A stretch of 64,000 nucleotides of DNA from Thermincola ferriacetica (GCF_001263415.1 NZ_LGTE01000002.1:62001-126000), one strand, 5' to 3'; positions 16,223 through 25,792 are shown, counted from the first letter of the stretch. The notes: generated from the sequence alone by a model not told the origin. A program made the numbers and translations.

Positions 16223-17038
16223 ATGGAAAAAATGAGACTGGATATGCTGCTTGTTGAAAAGGGCCTTTTCCCGTCGCGGGAAAAGGCCAAATCTGCCATT
16301 ATGGCCGGTTTGGTTTTTGTTGACGGCCAAAGGGTGGATAAAGCCGGGACCACTGTCTCTGTGTCTGCTGATATTGAGGTGCAGGGTAACCCCATTCCCT
16401 ATGTCAGCAGGGGAGGGCTTAAATTGGAAAAAGCTATTAAAGAATTTTCTGTCCGGCTGGAAGGGAAAATAGTTATGGACATTGGGGCCAGTACAGGCGG
16501 CTTCACTGATTGCGCTCTCCAAAACGGGGCGGCCAAGGTTTATTCTGTGGACGTGGGATATGGACAACTGGCCTGGTCGTTGCGCCGGGATCCCCGCGTT
16601 GTTAACCTGGAACGGACCAATATCCGGTACCTGGAGAAAGAAAAAGTTCCCGATAATATAGAAGTAATTACAATAGATGTTTCCTTCATATCTTTGAACA
16701 AGGTGCTGCCCAAGGCTTATGAATTATTGCAACCTGAAGGTCAGGTTATAGCCCTGATTAAGCCCCAGTTTGAAGCGGGCCGGGAAAAGGTTGGGAAAAA
16801 AGGGGTCGTAAAAGACCCAGCGGTTCATGTAGAAGTAATTGAAAAGGTTATCACCGGCGCCCAGGATTTGGGTTTTGTTCCTGTTGGTCTGACCTTTTCA
16901 CCGGTCAAGGGACCGGAAGGAAATATTGAATACCTTTTGTTACTTGAAAAGCCGGCAAACCCCCGGGAATCAACTGTAGATATCGATGCCTGGAACATTG
17001 TTCTGCAGGCTCAGCATGACTTTGACAAAAACAATTGA
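16223..17038 (+). CDS. tlyA: TlyA-family rRNA 2'-O-methyltransferase (S4 + FtsJ domains)
   Basis: 271 aa. An N-terminal S4 RNA-binding domain (RLDMLLVEKGLFPSREKAKS, about residues 4-65) is followed by an FtsJ-like SAM methyltransferase domain (VMDIGASTGGFTDCALQNGA, about 85-104). The catalytic-type Lys is visible in LIKPQFEAGREKVGKKG. TlyA homologues methylate ribosomal RNA riboses or act as hemolysin-like proteins. It is commonly found between dxs and nadK in Firmicutes, as here. Confidence 0.9.
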   Translation: MEKMRLDMLLVEKGLFPSREKAKSAIMAGLVFVDGQRVDKAGTTVSVSADIEVQGNPIPYVSRGGLKLEKAIKEFSVRLEGKIVMDIGASTGGFTDCALQNGAAKVYSVDVGYGQLAWSLRRDPRVVNLERTNIRYLEKEKVPDNIEVITIDVSFISLNKVLPKAYELLQPEGQVIALIKPQFEAGREKVGKKGVVKDPAVHVEVIEKVITGAQDLGFVPVGLTFSPVKGPEGNIEYLLLLEKPANPRESTVDIDAWNIVLQAQHDFDKNN

Positions 17039-17110
17039 ATTCAGATAAATATTTTTTTATTATGTACATATAATATTGTATACAATATATTTTATTTGGG
17101 GGTATTTTTT

Positions 17111-17281
17111 ATGGATTATCTTCTAACTTGGAGTGAAGGTGAAGAGGTTGGATACAAATTGCTTTCGCGCCATCAGTTGAAAGGGCTTAAGATAGAATCC
17201 GATAAAAGATATTCCCTTACAGAGTTGAAAACAGGTAGAGAAATTAGCGATATTAAAGGGTTCATTGAGGAAAACAAATAA
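17111..17281 (+). CDS. Small 56-aa protein, function unknown
   Basis: ATG 17111 follows GGGGGT. The acidic product runs MDYLLTWSEGEEVGYKLL, then KRYSLTELKTGREISDIKGF. No cysteines, membrane segments or known motif are visible. It is flanked by an AT-rich promoter-like region (17040-17095) and a terminator at 17295, so it looks like a monocistronic gene. Confidence 0.6.
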   Translation: MDYLLTWSEGEEVGYKLLSRHQLKGLKIESDKRYSLTELKTGREISDIKGFIEENK

Positions 17282-17294
17282 AGAAGGGTAAAGT

Positions 17295-17320
17295 AAAAGC
17301 TAGCCTTTTGGCTAGCTTTT
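17295..17320. terminator. Bidirectional terminator
   Basis: Perfect 11-bp stem AAAAGCTAGCC / GGCTAGCTTTT with a TTTT loop between two convergent genes. A-tract and T-tract on either side let it work on both strands; the right arm overlaps the stop of the lipoprotein gene. Confidence 0.8.
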
Positions 17321-17816
17321 ATACACTGGAAGATTCGCCCGATTCGAAGTTAATATTAAATTCATGATTCATTTGATCTTTATATATAACTTTGTTGATT
17401 TTTATTCCCTTTTTGATCTCAAAAAGCAGGAGACCGCCTCCTCGGTAATCAGGCGGCAGCGTAACTTTGCGGAAAGCGCCTTTGCCCGTTACAGATTCAG
17501 TAATTTCGGAATACTTGTAAGTGGTATTATCTATGGCGACCAGGGTAACATAATCCGGTGAGATGGGGACGTTCTGCTGAGACTTATTTATAACAATAAC
17601 TGATAAACCGACAATATCATAACCCTCTTTGGTGGCAAGCATATTCTTGGGAAATGTTTTCAACTCCCTGCTCACTTCCAGGGTTATGCCGTCTTTTTGG
17701 GCAGTTAGGTGGTTAGTATTGGGAGTTGTGTCAGGTTTTGGCGCCGGAACTTTGCTGCCGGTGCATCCTGCCAGCAGGAAGGCCACACATAAAATTATGA
17801 TAATGTATTTTTTCAT
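17319..17816 (-). CDS. DUF4352-like lipoprotein
   Basis: 165 aa. The N-terminal signal peptide has a lipobox (LLAGC, Cys18), so the protein is lipid-anchored outside the membrane. After a short Pro/Thr linker comes a beta-rich domain with the pattern of DUF4352 (IVGLSVIVINKSQQNVPISPDYVTL... PPDYRGGGLLLFEI), an immunoglobulin-like fold common in Firmicute lipoproteins. It is a single gene, divergent from nadK. Its substrate or partner is unknown. Confidence 0.75.
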   Translation of the reverse strand: MKKYIIIILCVAFLLAGCTGSKVPAPKPDTTPNTNHLTAQKDGITLEVSRELKTFPKNMLATKEGYDIVGLSVIVINKSQQNVPISPDYVTLVAIDNTTYKYSEITESVTGKGAFRKVTLPPDYRGGGLLLFEIKKGIKINKVIYKDQMNHEFNINFESGESSSV

Positions 17817-17975
17817 ACGTTAAACACTCCTTATCAGAATATAAGTGTTTTACCAAATGAGCTGTTTTTATTATATTCGACGTTATCTCACAATATCCTT
17901 GGTAAACAAACAAAAAATTTATCACAAGGACTTCTGTTATTTCTGTAGAATATTACCTGTTGGAGGGAATCCAGG

Positions 17976-18833
17976 TTGCAAAAAATAGGCTTGATTGTAA
18001 ATCCAGGAAAACCAAAGGTTTCCGTTCTGGCGGAAGAAATTGCTGACTGGCTGCAGGCTAAAGGAAAGCGGGTTATTTTGGGGACTATCGGGCAAGGGCC
18101 CCAGCCCGAAAGCATCAGTAACGAAATGACTATTCGCGAATGTGATTGCGCCATTGTTCTTGGAGGAGACGGGACCCTTTTGCATACTGCCCGTAATAAA
18201 ACCCTGGTGGGAATACCACTTTTTGGTATCAACCTGGGACATTTAGGCTTTCTGACGGAAGTGGAAGTTAACGATGTTATACCTTCCCTGGAGAAACTCG
18301 TCGCCGGGGACTTCCAGGTGGAAGAGAGAATGATGCTGAAGGCGACGGTTGTCAGGGATGGTCGGCCTTTGGAACAGTTTTTTGCTTTAAATGATGCTGT
18401 CGTTACCAAGGGCGCTTTTGCCCGGCTGATTAGGCTGGAAACATACATTAATGACAAATTTTTCGATGTATTTCCCGCTGACGGCTTAATTATTTCCACG
18501 CCTACGGGTTCCACAGCCTATTCCCTTTCTGCCGGAGGCCCTTTGGTTATGCCACACTTGGACCTGATGATTGTCACACCCATCTGTCCACATACTCTTT
18601 ATTCCAGGCCTTTGGTAATCCACGGGGACAGTCAGGTACGGACTGTTATTTGTTCGAAACAGGGGGAAATCATGCTGACCCTGGATGGCCAGGACGGGTA
18701 CCCGGTAAAACACCTGGATGAAATCATCATTGAAAAGGCCGAATGTACGACAAAGCTGCTAAAATTAAACAACCGTACATTTTTTGAGATACTTCGTGCG
18801 AAAATGAAGGAAGGCGGCAGCACCGATGTTTGA
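17976..18833 (+). CDS. nadK: NAD kinase
   Basis: 285 aa from TTG 17976 with TGGAGGG upstream. It phosphorylates NAD to NADP. The GGDGTLLHTAR motif (about residues 67-77) contains the catalytic Asp; NDAVV and the TPTGSTAYSLSAGGPLV segment complete the family signature. The first gene of nadK-ytqB-argR-recN, a classical Firmicute order. Confidence 0.95.
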   Translation: MQKIGLIVNPGKPKVSVLAEEIADWLQAKGKRVILGTIGQGPQPESISNEMTIRECDCAIVLGGDGTLLHTARNKTLVGIPLFGINLGHLGFLTEVEVNDVIPSLEKLVAGDFQVEERMMLKATVVRDGRPLEQFFALNDAVVTKGAFARLIRLETYINDKFFDVFPADGLIISTPTGSTAYSLSAGGPLVMPHLDLMIVTPICPHTLYSRPLVIHGDSQVRTVICSKQGEIMLTLDGQDGYPVKHLDEIIIEKAECTTKLLKLNNRTFFEILRAKMKEGGSTDV

Positions 18834-19395
18834 AATGATAGCGAGTCCGGTAAAAGTTGCACATTTACTGATGGGCAACAAAATTGGTCCGGGCGCGACA
18901 GTAATCGATGCCACTGTGGGAAACGGGTATGATACATTGTTTTTAGCTGAAGCCGTTGGCGTTGTAGGAAGGGTTTACGGTTTCGACATTCAGGCTGAGG
19001 CTATCGAAAACACAAAGCTTCGCCTGCTAAAAGAAGGGTTACTTGAACGGGTCCTGTTATTTCACGAAGGCCATGAGAATCTCGCCCATAGAGTAACAGA
19101 GAACATCGACGGGATAATGTTTAACCTAGGTTACCTGCCTGGCGGTGACCACCGGGTTATCACGAAACCCAGCACCACCATTATGGCCCTGGAAGGTGCT
19201 TTAAAGCTACTGAAACCGGGGGGGCTAGCTACAGTTGTTGTGTATCCAGGGCATGAAGGCGGCGCCGATGAGGCTCAGGCTTTGGACGAATATGTTGCGC
19301 ACTTGCCGAAAAATACATACAGTTGTGTAAAAATTACTTTTGTAAATCGTTCCCGCAGGAGTCCTTACGTTCTGGCCATAGAAAAAGCTCAATAG
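18826..19395 (+). CDS. YtqB-like SAM-dependent methyltransferase
   Basis: 189 aa; overlaps nadK by 8 bases. A Rossmann methyltransferase with the SAM motif VIDATVGNGYDTLFLAEAVG (about residues 24-43) and an NLGYLPGGD catalytic-type segment (NxGYLPGG). It matches the YtqB/rRNA methylase family in length and order. Recent work links related proteins to tRNA wobble-uridine modification (MnmM); that role would be inference here. Confidence 0.85.
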   Translation: MFEMIASPVKVAHLLMGNKIGPGATVIDATVGNGYDTLFLAEAVGVVGRVYGFDIQAEAIENTKLRLLKEGLLERVLLFHEGHENLAHRVTENIDGIMFNLGYLPGGDHRVITKPSTTIMALEGALKLLKPGGLATVVVYPGHEGGADEAQALDEYVAHLPKNTYSCVKITFVNRSRRSPYVLAIEKAQ

Positions 19396-19409
19396 AGGTT
19401 CAGGGTGAT

Positions 19410-19874
19410 ATGATGAAATCAAAAAGACACCTTAAAATACTGGAAATTGTCAATAGCAAAATAATTGAAACCCAGGAAGAACTGGCAGAGCAGTTGAAAT
19501 GGGCAGGATTTGATGTCACGCAGGCTACTGTTTCCCGTGATATAAAGGAACTCAGGCTGGTTAAAATCCCGATTGGGGACAACCATTACCGTTACGGGGT
19601 TCCCACGGCAACAATCAACTTACATAATCAGGAACGTATGAAGACCATGTTCCGGGATTCTGTGGTCAAATTGGACTATTCGGAAAACATCATCGTAGTT
19701 AAAACCTTGCCGGGAACTGCCCAGGCAGTAGCCTCCACCATTGACGGCGCCAACGATCCGCATATAATCGGCACGGTGGCCGGTGATGATACAATACTGG
19801 TGGTAGTCAAGCCCATACAGGCCTTGCTTTCGGTCTTTAATAAATTTACCGCTCTCACACAACGGAGGGGTTAA
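19410..19874 (+). CDS. argR: Arginine repressor ArgR/AhrC
   Basis: About 154 aa from ATG 19410 (ATG 19413 also possible). The N-terminal winged helix (KSKRHLKILEIVNSK... TQATVSRDIKELRLVKIP) binds ARG boxes, and the C-terminal domain (PGTAQAVASTIDGANDPHIIGTVAGDDTILVV) binds arginine and forms hexamers. It precedes recN as in Bacillus. No arginine genes are in the window. Confidence 0.94.
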   Translation: MMKSKRHLKILEIVNSKIIETQEELAEQLKWAGFDVTQATVSRDIKELRLVKIPIGDNHYRYGVPTATINLHNQERMKTMFRDSVVKLDYSENIIVVKTLPGTAQAVASTIDGANDPHIIGTVAGDDTILVVVKPIQALLSVFNKFTALTQRRG

Positions 19875-19876
19875 AT

Positions 19877-21586
19877 TTGATTATCAGGTTAATTATAAAA
19901 AACTTTGCTTTAATCGATAATATTGAATTGGAGATATCACCCGGATTTAATGTCCTGTCGGGGGAAACAGGGGCCGGAAAATCCATAATAATTGACGCTA
20001 TGGGAGTTATTATCGGTTCTGCCGGTTTGCATGAGTACATAAGAACCGGGGCCGACAAAGCTTTGATAGAAGCTCTCTTTGACATTTCCGGTTACCGGGC
20101 TGTAGCAGCTAAACTGGAAGATATGGGTTTTGCATCGGAGGACGGTACTTTGCTTCTAACCCGGGAATTGCAGCGCAATGGTAAAAACATCTGCCGTATA
20201 AACGGGCGCACTGTTACTTTGTCCATGTATAAGGAAATCGGTGAATTACTTGTAGATATATACGGTCAAAATTACCAGCAGTCGCTGCTTCGCCGTGAAA
20301 AACACCTGCTGCTGCTTGATTCCTTCGGCGGGGAGGCTATAAAACAAAAGCTGGAGGAAATTTCAGCGGTGGTTGAGGAGTACAGGCGTGTTAGAGTAGC
20401 CCTGGAAGGACTGCAAACGGATGAGGCTGATAAGGCCCGGCGGTTGGATATGTATAACTACCAAATGCGGGAAATTGATGAAGCTCAACTGGACCCCAAC
20501 GAAGAAGAGCGACTACTGGAAGAAAGAAAAGTAATGGCCAATGCTGAAAAACTTGCCGAACTTGCTGTCAATGCCTATAATCTATTGTATCTTGGTGATG
20601 CGCCTCAGCTCTCGGCTTTGGATTTACTGCACAAAGCCCTGATGTCATTGCGGGAGCTTGTCGGGATTGATTCTTCCATGGCTCATGTTGCAAAACAGTT
20701 GGAAGAAGCCTTGTACCAGATTGAAGATTGTGCTTCCGAAATCGGTGATTATAAAAATAATCTTAATTTTGATCCAGTACTGTTGAATGAGATCGAAGAC
20801 AGGCTGGAAAAGATTAATAAGATTAAGCGCAAGTATGGCAGTACAGTTGCGGATGTTTTAAGGTACAGGGAGGAAATAGCGGCTGCCATTGAACAGATTA
20901 CTTATGCCGATGATGAAATACAACGCCTGACGGAAAAGCTGCGGGAATTAAAAGTTAAATACGATACGGCAGCAGAAAAATTATCAGCTTTAAGAAAGGC
21001 AGCGGCCCAAAAGATAGAAGAAGAAATTTGCCTGGAGTTGGCTGACCTGAATATGCCGTATGTAAAGTTTAAAGTACAGTTTTGTGAGCGCGAGGAAATA
21101 TCGGCCAAAGGAAAAGATGATGTTGAATTCCTGCTGTCACCCAACCCCGGCGAGCCTTTAAAGCCTTTAGCAAAAATTGCCTCCGGAGGAGAAACTTCCC
21201 GCATTATGCTGGCTATGAAAACCATTTTGGCAAAGGTCGATGAAGTGCCGACCCTAATTTTTGATGAAATTGATGCTGGGCTTGGAGGAAGCGCCGTACA
21301 GGCCGTGGCCCGAAAACTGGCTTTTATTGGCGGCAACTGCCAGGTTATTTGTGTCACCCATTCACCAGTTACAGCAAGCTTTGCCGATACCCATTTTCAT
21401 ATATTGAAAGAAGCAGGAGAGAATAAAACTGTTACCAAAGTCTTTGCATTGAACGGAGAAGCCAGAATTAATGAAATTGCCCGCATGCTCGGCGGAGCCA
21501 ATATTACGCCCACTACTTTAAAAAATGCCGAAGAAATGCTGCAACATGCGCAGCGAATAAAGGGGAGTACCAACAGGGGCAAATGA
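19877..21586 (+). CDS. recN: DNA repair ATPase RecN
   Basis: 569 aa from TTG 19877 (GGAGGGG upstream). An SMC-like protein acting early in double-strand break repair. Walker A is GETGAGKSIIIDA (about residues 30-42). Long coiled coils (about 155-200 and 300-390) flank the middle, and the C-terminal ABC signature and Walker B are in LAKIASGGETSRIMLAMK and PTLIFDEIDAGLGG. Confidence 0.96.
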   Translation: MIIRLIIKNFALIDNIELEISPGFNVLSGETGAGKSIIIDAMGVIIGSAGLHEYIRTGADKALIEALFDISGYRAVAAKLEDMGFASEDGTLLLTRELQRNGKNICRINGRTVTLSMYKEIGELLVDIYGQNYQQSLLRREKHLLLLDSFGGEAIKQKLEEISAVVEEYRRVRVALEGLQTDEADKARRLDMYNYQMREIDEAQLDPNEEERLLEERKVMANAEKLAELAVNAYNLLYLGDAPQLSALDLLHKALMSLRELVGIDSSMAHVAKQLEEALYQIEDCASEIGDYKNNLNFDPVLLNEIEDRLEKINKIKRKYGSTVADVLRYREEIAAAIEQITYADDEIQRLTEKLRELKVKYDTAAEKLSALRKAAAQKIEEEICLELADLNMPYVKFKVQFCEREEISAKGKDDVEFLLSPNPGEPLKPLAKIASGGETSRIMLAMKTILAKVDEVPTLIFDEIDAGLGGSAVQAVARKLAFIGGNCQVICVTHSPVTASFADTHFHILKEAGENKTVTKVFALNGEARINEIARMLGGANITPTTLKNAEEMLQHAQRIKGSTNRGK

Positions 21587-21650
21587 TTCCTCCGCTCTGG
21601 GCAAAATCTCCATCGGATAGCCATTCCCGCTTACTCGGATTGCCGTGGAT

Positions 21651-21667
21651 GATTTTAGCCCTGCTCC
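21651..21667 (+). repeat. 17-bp dispersed repeat, copy 2
   Basis: Exact second copy of the GATTTTAGCCCTGCTCC found at 765-781, again in a 3' flank of a gene. Confidence 0.5.
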
Positions 21668-21716
21668 GGAAAACATTTGTTCCTGTTCTAGGTAAAACTT
21701 AGTCCGTCATCAATCT

Positions 21717-21748
21717 AAGTTCGTCAACATATTTGACGAACTTTTTTT
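21717..21748 (+). terminator. Intrinsic terminator after recN
   Basis: Perfect 11-bp stem AAGTTCGTCAA / TTGACGAACTT with a CATAT loop followed by a T run. From here to 22046 the sequence is very AT-rich, with no gene seen; a CATAATT near 21980 could be a forespore (sigma-G) -10 for spoIVB, but no convincing -35 pairs with it. Confidence 0.85.
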
Positions 21749-22046
21749 GTATCCAGGGTGCTTTTTTAATTTTTCCGAAATTAATAAAAAAATAGCTGTT
21801 AAATTTAAGAATAATTTTTTTCACTGAATAATACGGAATTTTTCAAATAATTGCCCAAAACCCGTAAATAATTCTGTTTAAATTTAATTTTGCCAAGAAA
21901 ACTCATTATTTCTTGTTATAAAACCAAAATGAATCGGATAATTTAAGTTTAGAACTTGCAACAAAACGTTTCCAAGCGCATAATTCAATAGTTTTTCAGG
22001 AAAAATATGGAGGTGGTTCAGACCTGGACAGCGGGAGCGTGATGAT

Positions 22047-23402
22047 GTGGATGTTAAAGGTTATCGCAAATTAACCGGCATAGTTTTAGCATGTTTGATT
22101 GTTATTTTCAGTTGCACACCGCAAATGCGATATTTTTATAGCTTGCCGACTTACCAAAAAATAACCGTAGGCGACTATCTTGATTTAAGTTTTGAAAAAG
22201 CTCAAATTTCAAAAACCATCCAAAATACCTTGAAACTAAATATTGATGGAGAAAAACAAAATATATTGCGCGTTGATAAAAGCAAAATAAATGCATTAGT
22301 TGCCGCTAAACCGGGTGTCGCCAACCTGCAGTTAAAGTTATTTGGCCTCATACCGTTAAAAACCATGCAAGTGGAAGTTGTTCCTTCCGTGAAGCTAGTA
22401 CCGGGAGGACATTCTGTAGGGGTGATGCTACATTCCGAAGGCGTATTGGTAGTTGGACAATCGATAGTTGAGGACGCAGAGGGAAATAAATCGAATCCGG
22501 CTAAGGAAGCCGGTATTGAAGTAGGAGATATTATTTTAAAAATAAACGACGAAACAGTGGTAAATGACGAGCAGGTGGCAAGGCTTGTAAACGATTACGG
22601 TAAAACCAAAAAGCCGCTAAAAGTATTGATTAAGCATAATAAGAGGATAGAAGTAAAATATGTAAAACCAGTGTTATGCAAAGAAACCTCTAGGTATAGA
22701 ATTGGCCTCTACATTCGTGATACGGCGGCAGGTGTGGGGACAATAACTTTTTATGACCCCAAAACAGGCAGATATGGTGCTTTGGGTCATATTATAACCG
22801 ATGTCGATACCAAGAAACCTATTGACATTGCCAACGGCAAGGTAGTCAGGGCTGGGATTCAGGGTATCCAACCGGGCAGATGCGGACAACCAGGCGAAAA
22901 AATTGGCATGTTTATTGAAGACAAAGATTTTGAGGGTAATATTAAAAAGAATTGCCGTTTTGGTATATTCGGCACATTAAAAAAACCTCTGCAAAATCCA
23001 ATTTATCCGGAATTGCCTGTAGCTTACTCAGACCAGATAAACACAGGTCCCGCTGAAATATTAACTGTTCTCGACGGCGAAAAGATAAACAAGTATAAAA
23101 TAGAAATAGAAAAAATATTGCCCGAACAACGAAGTTCCGGGAAGGGAATGGTTATCCATATAACCGACCCTAGGCTGCTCCGGAGAACCGGCGGTATAAT
23201 TCAGGGTATGAGCGGTAGCCCGATTATCCAGAACGGCCGGCTAATAGGCGCCGTGACCCACGTTTTTATAAATGACCCAGCTAAAGGTTATGGATGCTTA
23301 ATCGAATGGATGCTTGATGAATGTAATTCATTCAACCCCAAGATAGGATGGAGGGCTAAAAGCTCTCCATCTCTATGTTTTTTTAGTACCTGTTTGTTAT
23401 AA
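22047..23402 (+). CDS. spoIVB: SpoIVB serine peptidase (S55), C-terminus possibly frameshifted
   Basis: 451 aa from GTG 22047. SpoIVB is secreted from the forespore and cleaves SpoIVFA to activate pro-sigma-K processing. An N-terminal membrane anchor (about residues 9-25) is followed by a PDZ domain (about 130-205, AGIEVGDIILKINDETV) and the S55 peptidase domain with GALGHIITDVDT (catalytic His) and IIQGMSGSPII (catalytic Ser). The family usually ends shortly after an IEWML segment. Here about 20 extra residues read through the gene's own terminator hairpin (23347-23384), suggesting a late shift out of the native stop. Confidence 0.9.
   Translation: MDVKGYRKLTGIVLACLIVIFSCTPQMRYFYSLPTYQKITVGDYLDLSFEKAQISKTIQNTLKLNIDGEKQNILRVDKSKINALVAAKPGVANLQLKLFGLIPLKTMQVEVVPSVKLVPGGHSVGVMLHSEGVLVVGQSIVEDAEGNKSNPAKEAGIEVGDIILKINDETVVNDEQVARLVNDYGKTKKPLKVLIKHNKRIEVKYVKPVLCKETSRYRIGLYIRDTAAGVGTITFYDPKTGRYGALGHIITDVDTKKPIDIANGKVVRAGIQGIQPGRCGQPGEKIGMFIEDKDFEGNIKKNCRFGIFGTLKKPLQNPIYPELPVAYSDQINTGPAEILTVLDGEKINKYKIEIEKILPEQRSSGKGMVIHITDPRLLRRTGGIIQGMSGSPIIQNGRLIGAVTHVFINDPAKGYGCLIEWMLDECNSFNPKIGWRAKSSPSLCFFSTCLL
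23347..23384 (+). terminator. Terminator hairpin inside the 3' end of the spoIVB frame
   Basis: Stem GATGGAG-G-GCT / AGC-T-CTCCATC followed after CTATG by seven Ts. It lies within the annotated reading frame rather than after it. The region 23403-23599 before spo0A contains weak partial Spo0A-box and sigma-H-like matches, none convincing. Confidence 0.65.
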
Positions 23403-23599
23403 AAAAATTAAAATATGAGGCGATTATTAGGTATCATTCCTAAAAAAAGGATATGAGAATCGACGGAAAGAGGACTATTTTGTCTATATTTGTTTTAAAA
23501 ATATTGCCAATTTTTTTGTTATTTATGAAGGACTTCCAAAGTTTGGCGTCGAAGTGAATATAGCGAATTGAAAAAAGTACCAGGAGGGCGGGTAGTGAA

Positions 23600-24370
23600 A
23601 TGGTTTTATTCAAAACGATTAACATCGTAATTGCAGATGATAACAGAGAGTTTTGTGAACTGCTGAAGGAGTTCATCTCTCAGGAAGAAGATTTTAACCT
23701 GGTAGGGGTAGCCAATAATGGCGTTGAAGCTGTGGAAATCATAACCCGGGAAAAACCTGATGTTGTTGTGCTGGATATTATCATGCCGCATTTGGACGGA
23801 ATAGGAGTTTTGGAAAAGCTGGCCAGCTCCGGTATGTCGCCGAAACCCAAAGTTATTATGCTTACTGCTTTTGGCCAGGAAACAGTAACCCAAAGGGCTA
23901 TAGAACTGGGAGCCGATTATTACATATTGAAACCCTTTGATTTCTCTGTTTTGGCTACCAGGATTCGTCAGTTGGCAGAAGGCGAAACGGTTCCTACATA
24001 TACACCACCTGTTAAAACGAAAAACCTTGATGTGGCAGTGACAAACATCATTCATGAAATGGGTGTACCGGCCCATATTAAAGGCTACCAGTACCTGAGA
24101 GATGCAATATTGATGGTAGTTGAAGAGGTTAACTTGTTGGGAGCGGTAACTAAAGAGCTGTATCCGATGATAGCGCAGAAATACTCTACTACACCCAGCA
24201 GGGTGGAAAGGGCGATCCGCCACGCTATAGAATTGGCTTGGGACCGGGGGAACGTGGAAATGATGAATAGGTTCTTCGGGTACACAATCAACCTTGAACG
24301 CGGAAAACCCACAAATTCTGAATTTATAGCCATGGTAGCAGACAAGCTGCGTATTAGCAAAGTGAGTTAA
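23600..24370 (+). CDS. spo0A: Sporulation master regulator Spo0A
   Basis: 256 aa, ATG 23600 with GGAGGG at 23582-23587. Response-regulator receiver domain: acidic pocket Asp13/Asp14, phosphoacceptor Asp59 ([13 protein letters not shown]), Thr and Lys in [10 protein letters not shown] and ILKPFD. The C-terminal Spo0A DNA-binding domain (about residues 145-256) has the recognition-helix region [23 protein letters not shown]. Phosphorylated Spo0A starts sporulation. A probable target is the spoIIA promoter at 58623-58688 in this window. The spoIVB-spo0A order is that of Bacillus and Clostridia. Confidence 0.97.
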   Translation: MVLFKTINIVIADDNREFCELLKEFISQEEDFNLVGVANNGVEAVEIITREKPDVVVLDIIMPHLDGIGVLEKLASSGMSPKPKVIMLTAFGQETVTQRAIELGADYYILKPFDFSVLATRIRQLAEGETVPTYTPPVKTKNLDVAVTNIIHEMGVPAHIKGYQYLRDAILMVVEEVNLLGAVTKELYPMIAQKYSTTPSRVERAIRHAIELAWDRGNVEMMNRFFGYTINLERGKPTNSEFIAMVADKLRISKVS

Positions 24371-24379
24371 TGACTCGGG

Positions 24380-24406
24380 AACCTGACCGTAAAGGTCAGG
24401 TTTTTC
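24380..24406 (+). terminator. Intrinsic terminator after spo0A
   Basis: Stem AACCTGACC / GGTCAGGTT with a 5-base loop, followed by TTTCC. The following 250 bp to steA are AT-rich and show nothing else I can name. Confidence 0.8.
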
Positions 24407-24656
24407 CTTGATTACAATTAATTATCTCCGAAAATCTTGTTAAATCCGGTTATTTCTTTTTAAATTATGGCAAAACTAATTATAAATGTATAACTACATA
24501 ATCATATTTAATAAGCGCTAAGACTTGCAGCCTATTGCTGACTTGCTAGCCGTCAATAAATGGTGTAAAATTAAACATTAGGAATTTAAAAGATGGAAAT
24601 TTGCACGCAAAATTATAAACATCAGTTACCATATTAATTTGCGGGAGCTGAATATT

Positions 24657-25781
24657 ATGTTGTCTGTCAAGGGCATAGCCCGTGTTGATAAAAAGACCAA
24701 GCATCTCGTGCAGAGACTTGAACCTGGCAACATTGCGATAATAAATCACCAGGACCTGGACGAAGTTTGTGCGGAAGCTTTGGCAAAAGCAAAAGTTAAA
24801 ATGGTGGTTAATGCCGCCCAGTCAATCAGCGGCAAATACCCTAACCAAGGGCCGATGGTACTGGCGGAAGCAGGTATTTTAATTCTTGATAATGTCGGAG
24901 AAGAAGTGATGGCCCAGGTAGAAGAGGGAGCGGAGGTGGAAATTTCCGGCAACAGGATTAGGGCTGCCAACGGTTGGGTAGGCAGCGGGACCTTGCTGAC
25001 TAAAGATGAAATTGCCCGGAAGATGGAAGAAACCAAAAAGAATTTAGGTTCTGTTTTAAGCGATTTTGTGCAAAATACTTTAGAATGGGCACAGCAGGAG
25101 CAGCAACTGGTCCTTGGTAAATTACCCATACCTGAGACAACAGTGGATTTTACCGGGCGTCATACTTTAATAGTGGTTAGAGGACAAAATTATAAGGAAG
25201 ATCTTCTGGCGATAAAATCTTATATAGAAGAAGTCAGACCCGTTTTAATCGGGGTAGACGGCGGCGCTGACGCTCTACGTGAGTTTGGCTATTGTCCGGA
25301 TATCATAATAGGTGATATGGACAGCATTAGCGACGATACATTACGATGCGGTGCCGAAATAATTGTCCATGCTTACCCTGATGGTAGAGCGCCTGGATTG
25401 GCCCGTGTACAGAAACTGGGGTTGGATGCGAAAACATTTCCGGCGCCCGGGACCAGCGAAGATATTGCTATGTTGCTGGCTTACGAGAAAGGAACGGAAC
25501 TTATCGTTGCCGTGGGCACCCATTCTAACATGATTGATTTTTTGGAAAAAGGAAGAAAAGGGATGGCCAGTACCTTTTTGGTAAGATTAAAAGTAGGGTC
25601 TATTCTTGTTGATGCCCGCGGTGTAAACAAGCTTTACCGGCGCAGCATCAAGTTTAAGCATTTGGCTTTTATAGTGCTGGCGGCGCTGATTCCCTTTGCT
25701 GTTGTGGCTGTTATTTCGCCTACGACCAGCCAGTTTATTAGACTGGTATGGATTAAAATGAGATTGGTATTTGGGCTTTAG
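24657..25781 (+). CDS. steA: SteA-like cytokinetic-ring protein (thiamine pyrophosphokinase-like fold)
   Basis: 374 aa from ATG 24657 (GGGAG upstream). It resembles the putative cytokinetic ring protein SteA, known from Corynebacterium, where SteA and SteB act together at the septum. Residues about 170-300 form a thiamine pyrophosphokinase-like domain (VDGGADALREFGYCPDIIIGDMDSISDD), though catalysis is doubtful. A C-terminal transmembrane helix (LAFIVLAALIPFAVVAVIS, about 333-352) anchors it. It heads a tight operon: steB follows after 11 bp. Confidence 0.82.
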   Translation: MLSVKGIARVDKKTKHLVQRLEPGNIAIINHQDLDEVCAEALAKAKVKMVVNAAQSISGKYPNQGPMVLAEAGILILDNVGEEVMAQVEEGAEVEISGNRIRAANGWVGSGTLLTKDEIARKMEETKKNLGSVLSDFVQNTLEWAQQEQQLVLGKLPIPETTVDFTGRHTLIVVRGQNYKEDLLAIKSYIEEVRPVLIGVDGGADALREFGYCPDIIIGDMDSISDDTLRCGAEIIVHAYPDGRAPGLARVQKLGLDAKTFPAPGTSEDIAMLLAYEKGTELIVAVGTHSNMIDFLEKGRKGMASTFLVRLKVGSILVDARGVNKLYRRSIKFKHLAFIVLAALIPFAVVAVISPTTSQFIRLVWIKMRLVFGL

Positions 25782-25792
25782 GAGGATTCCCG

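Noticed and set aside
23527-23561. Sigma-H promoter for spo0A (GAAGGACTT ... AGTGAATAT)
   Set aside because: Both halves resemble the consensus, but the spacer is 17 bp instead of about 12, and Spo0A boxes nearby are imperfect.
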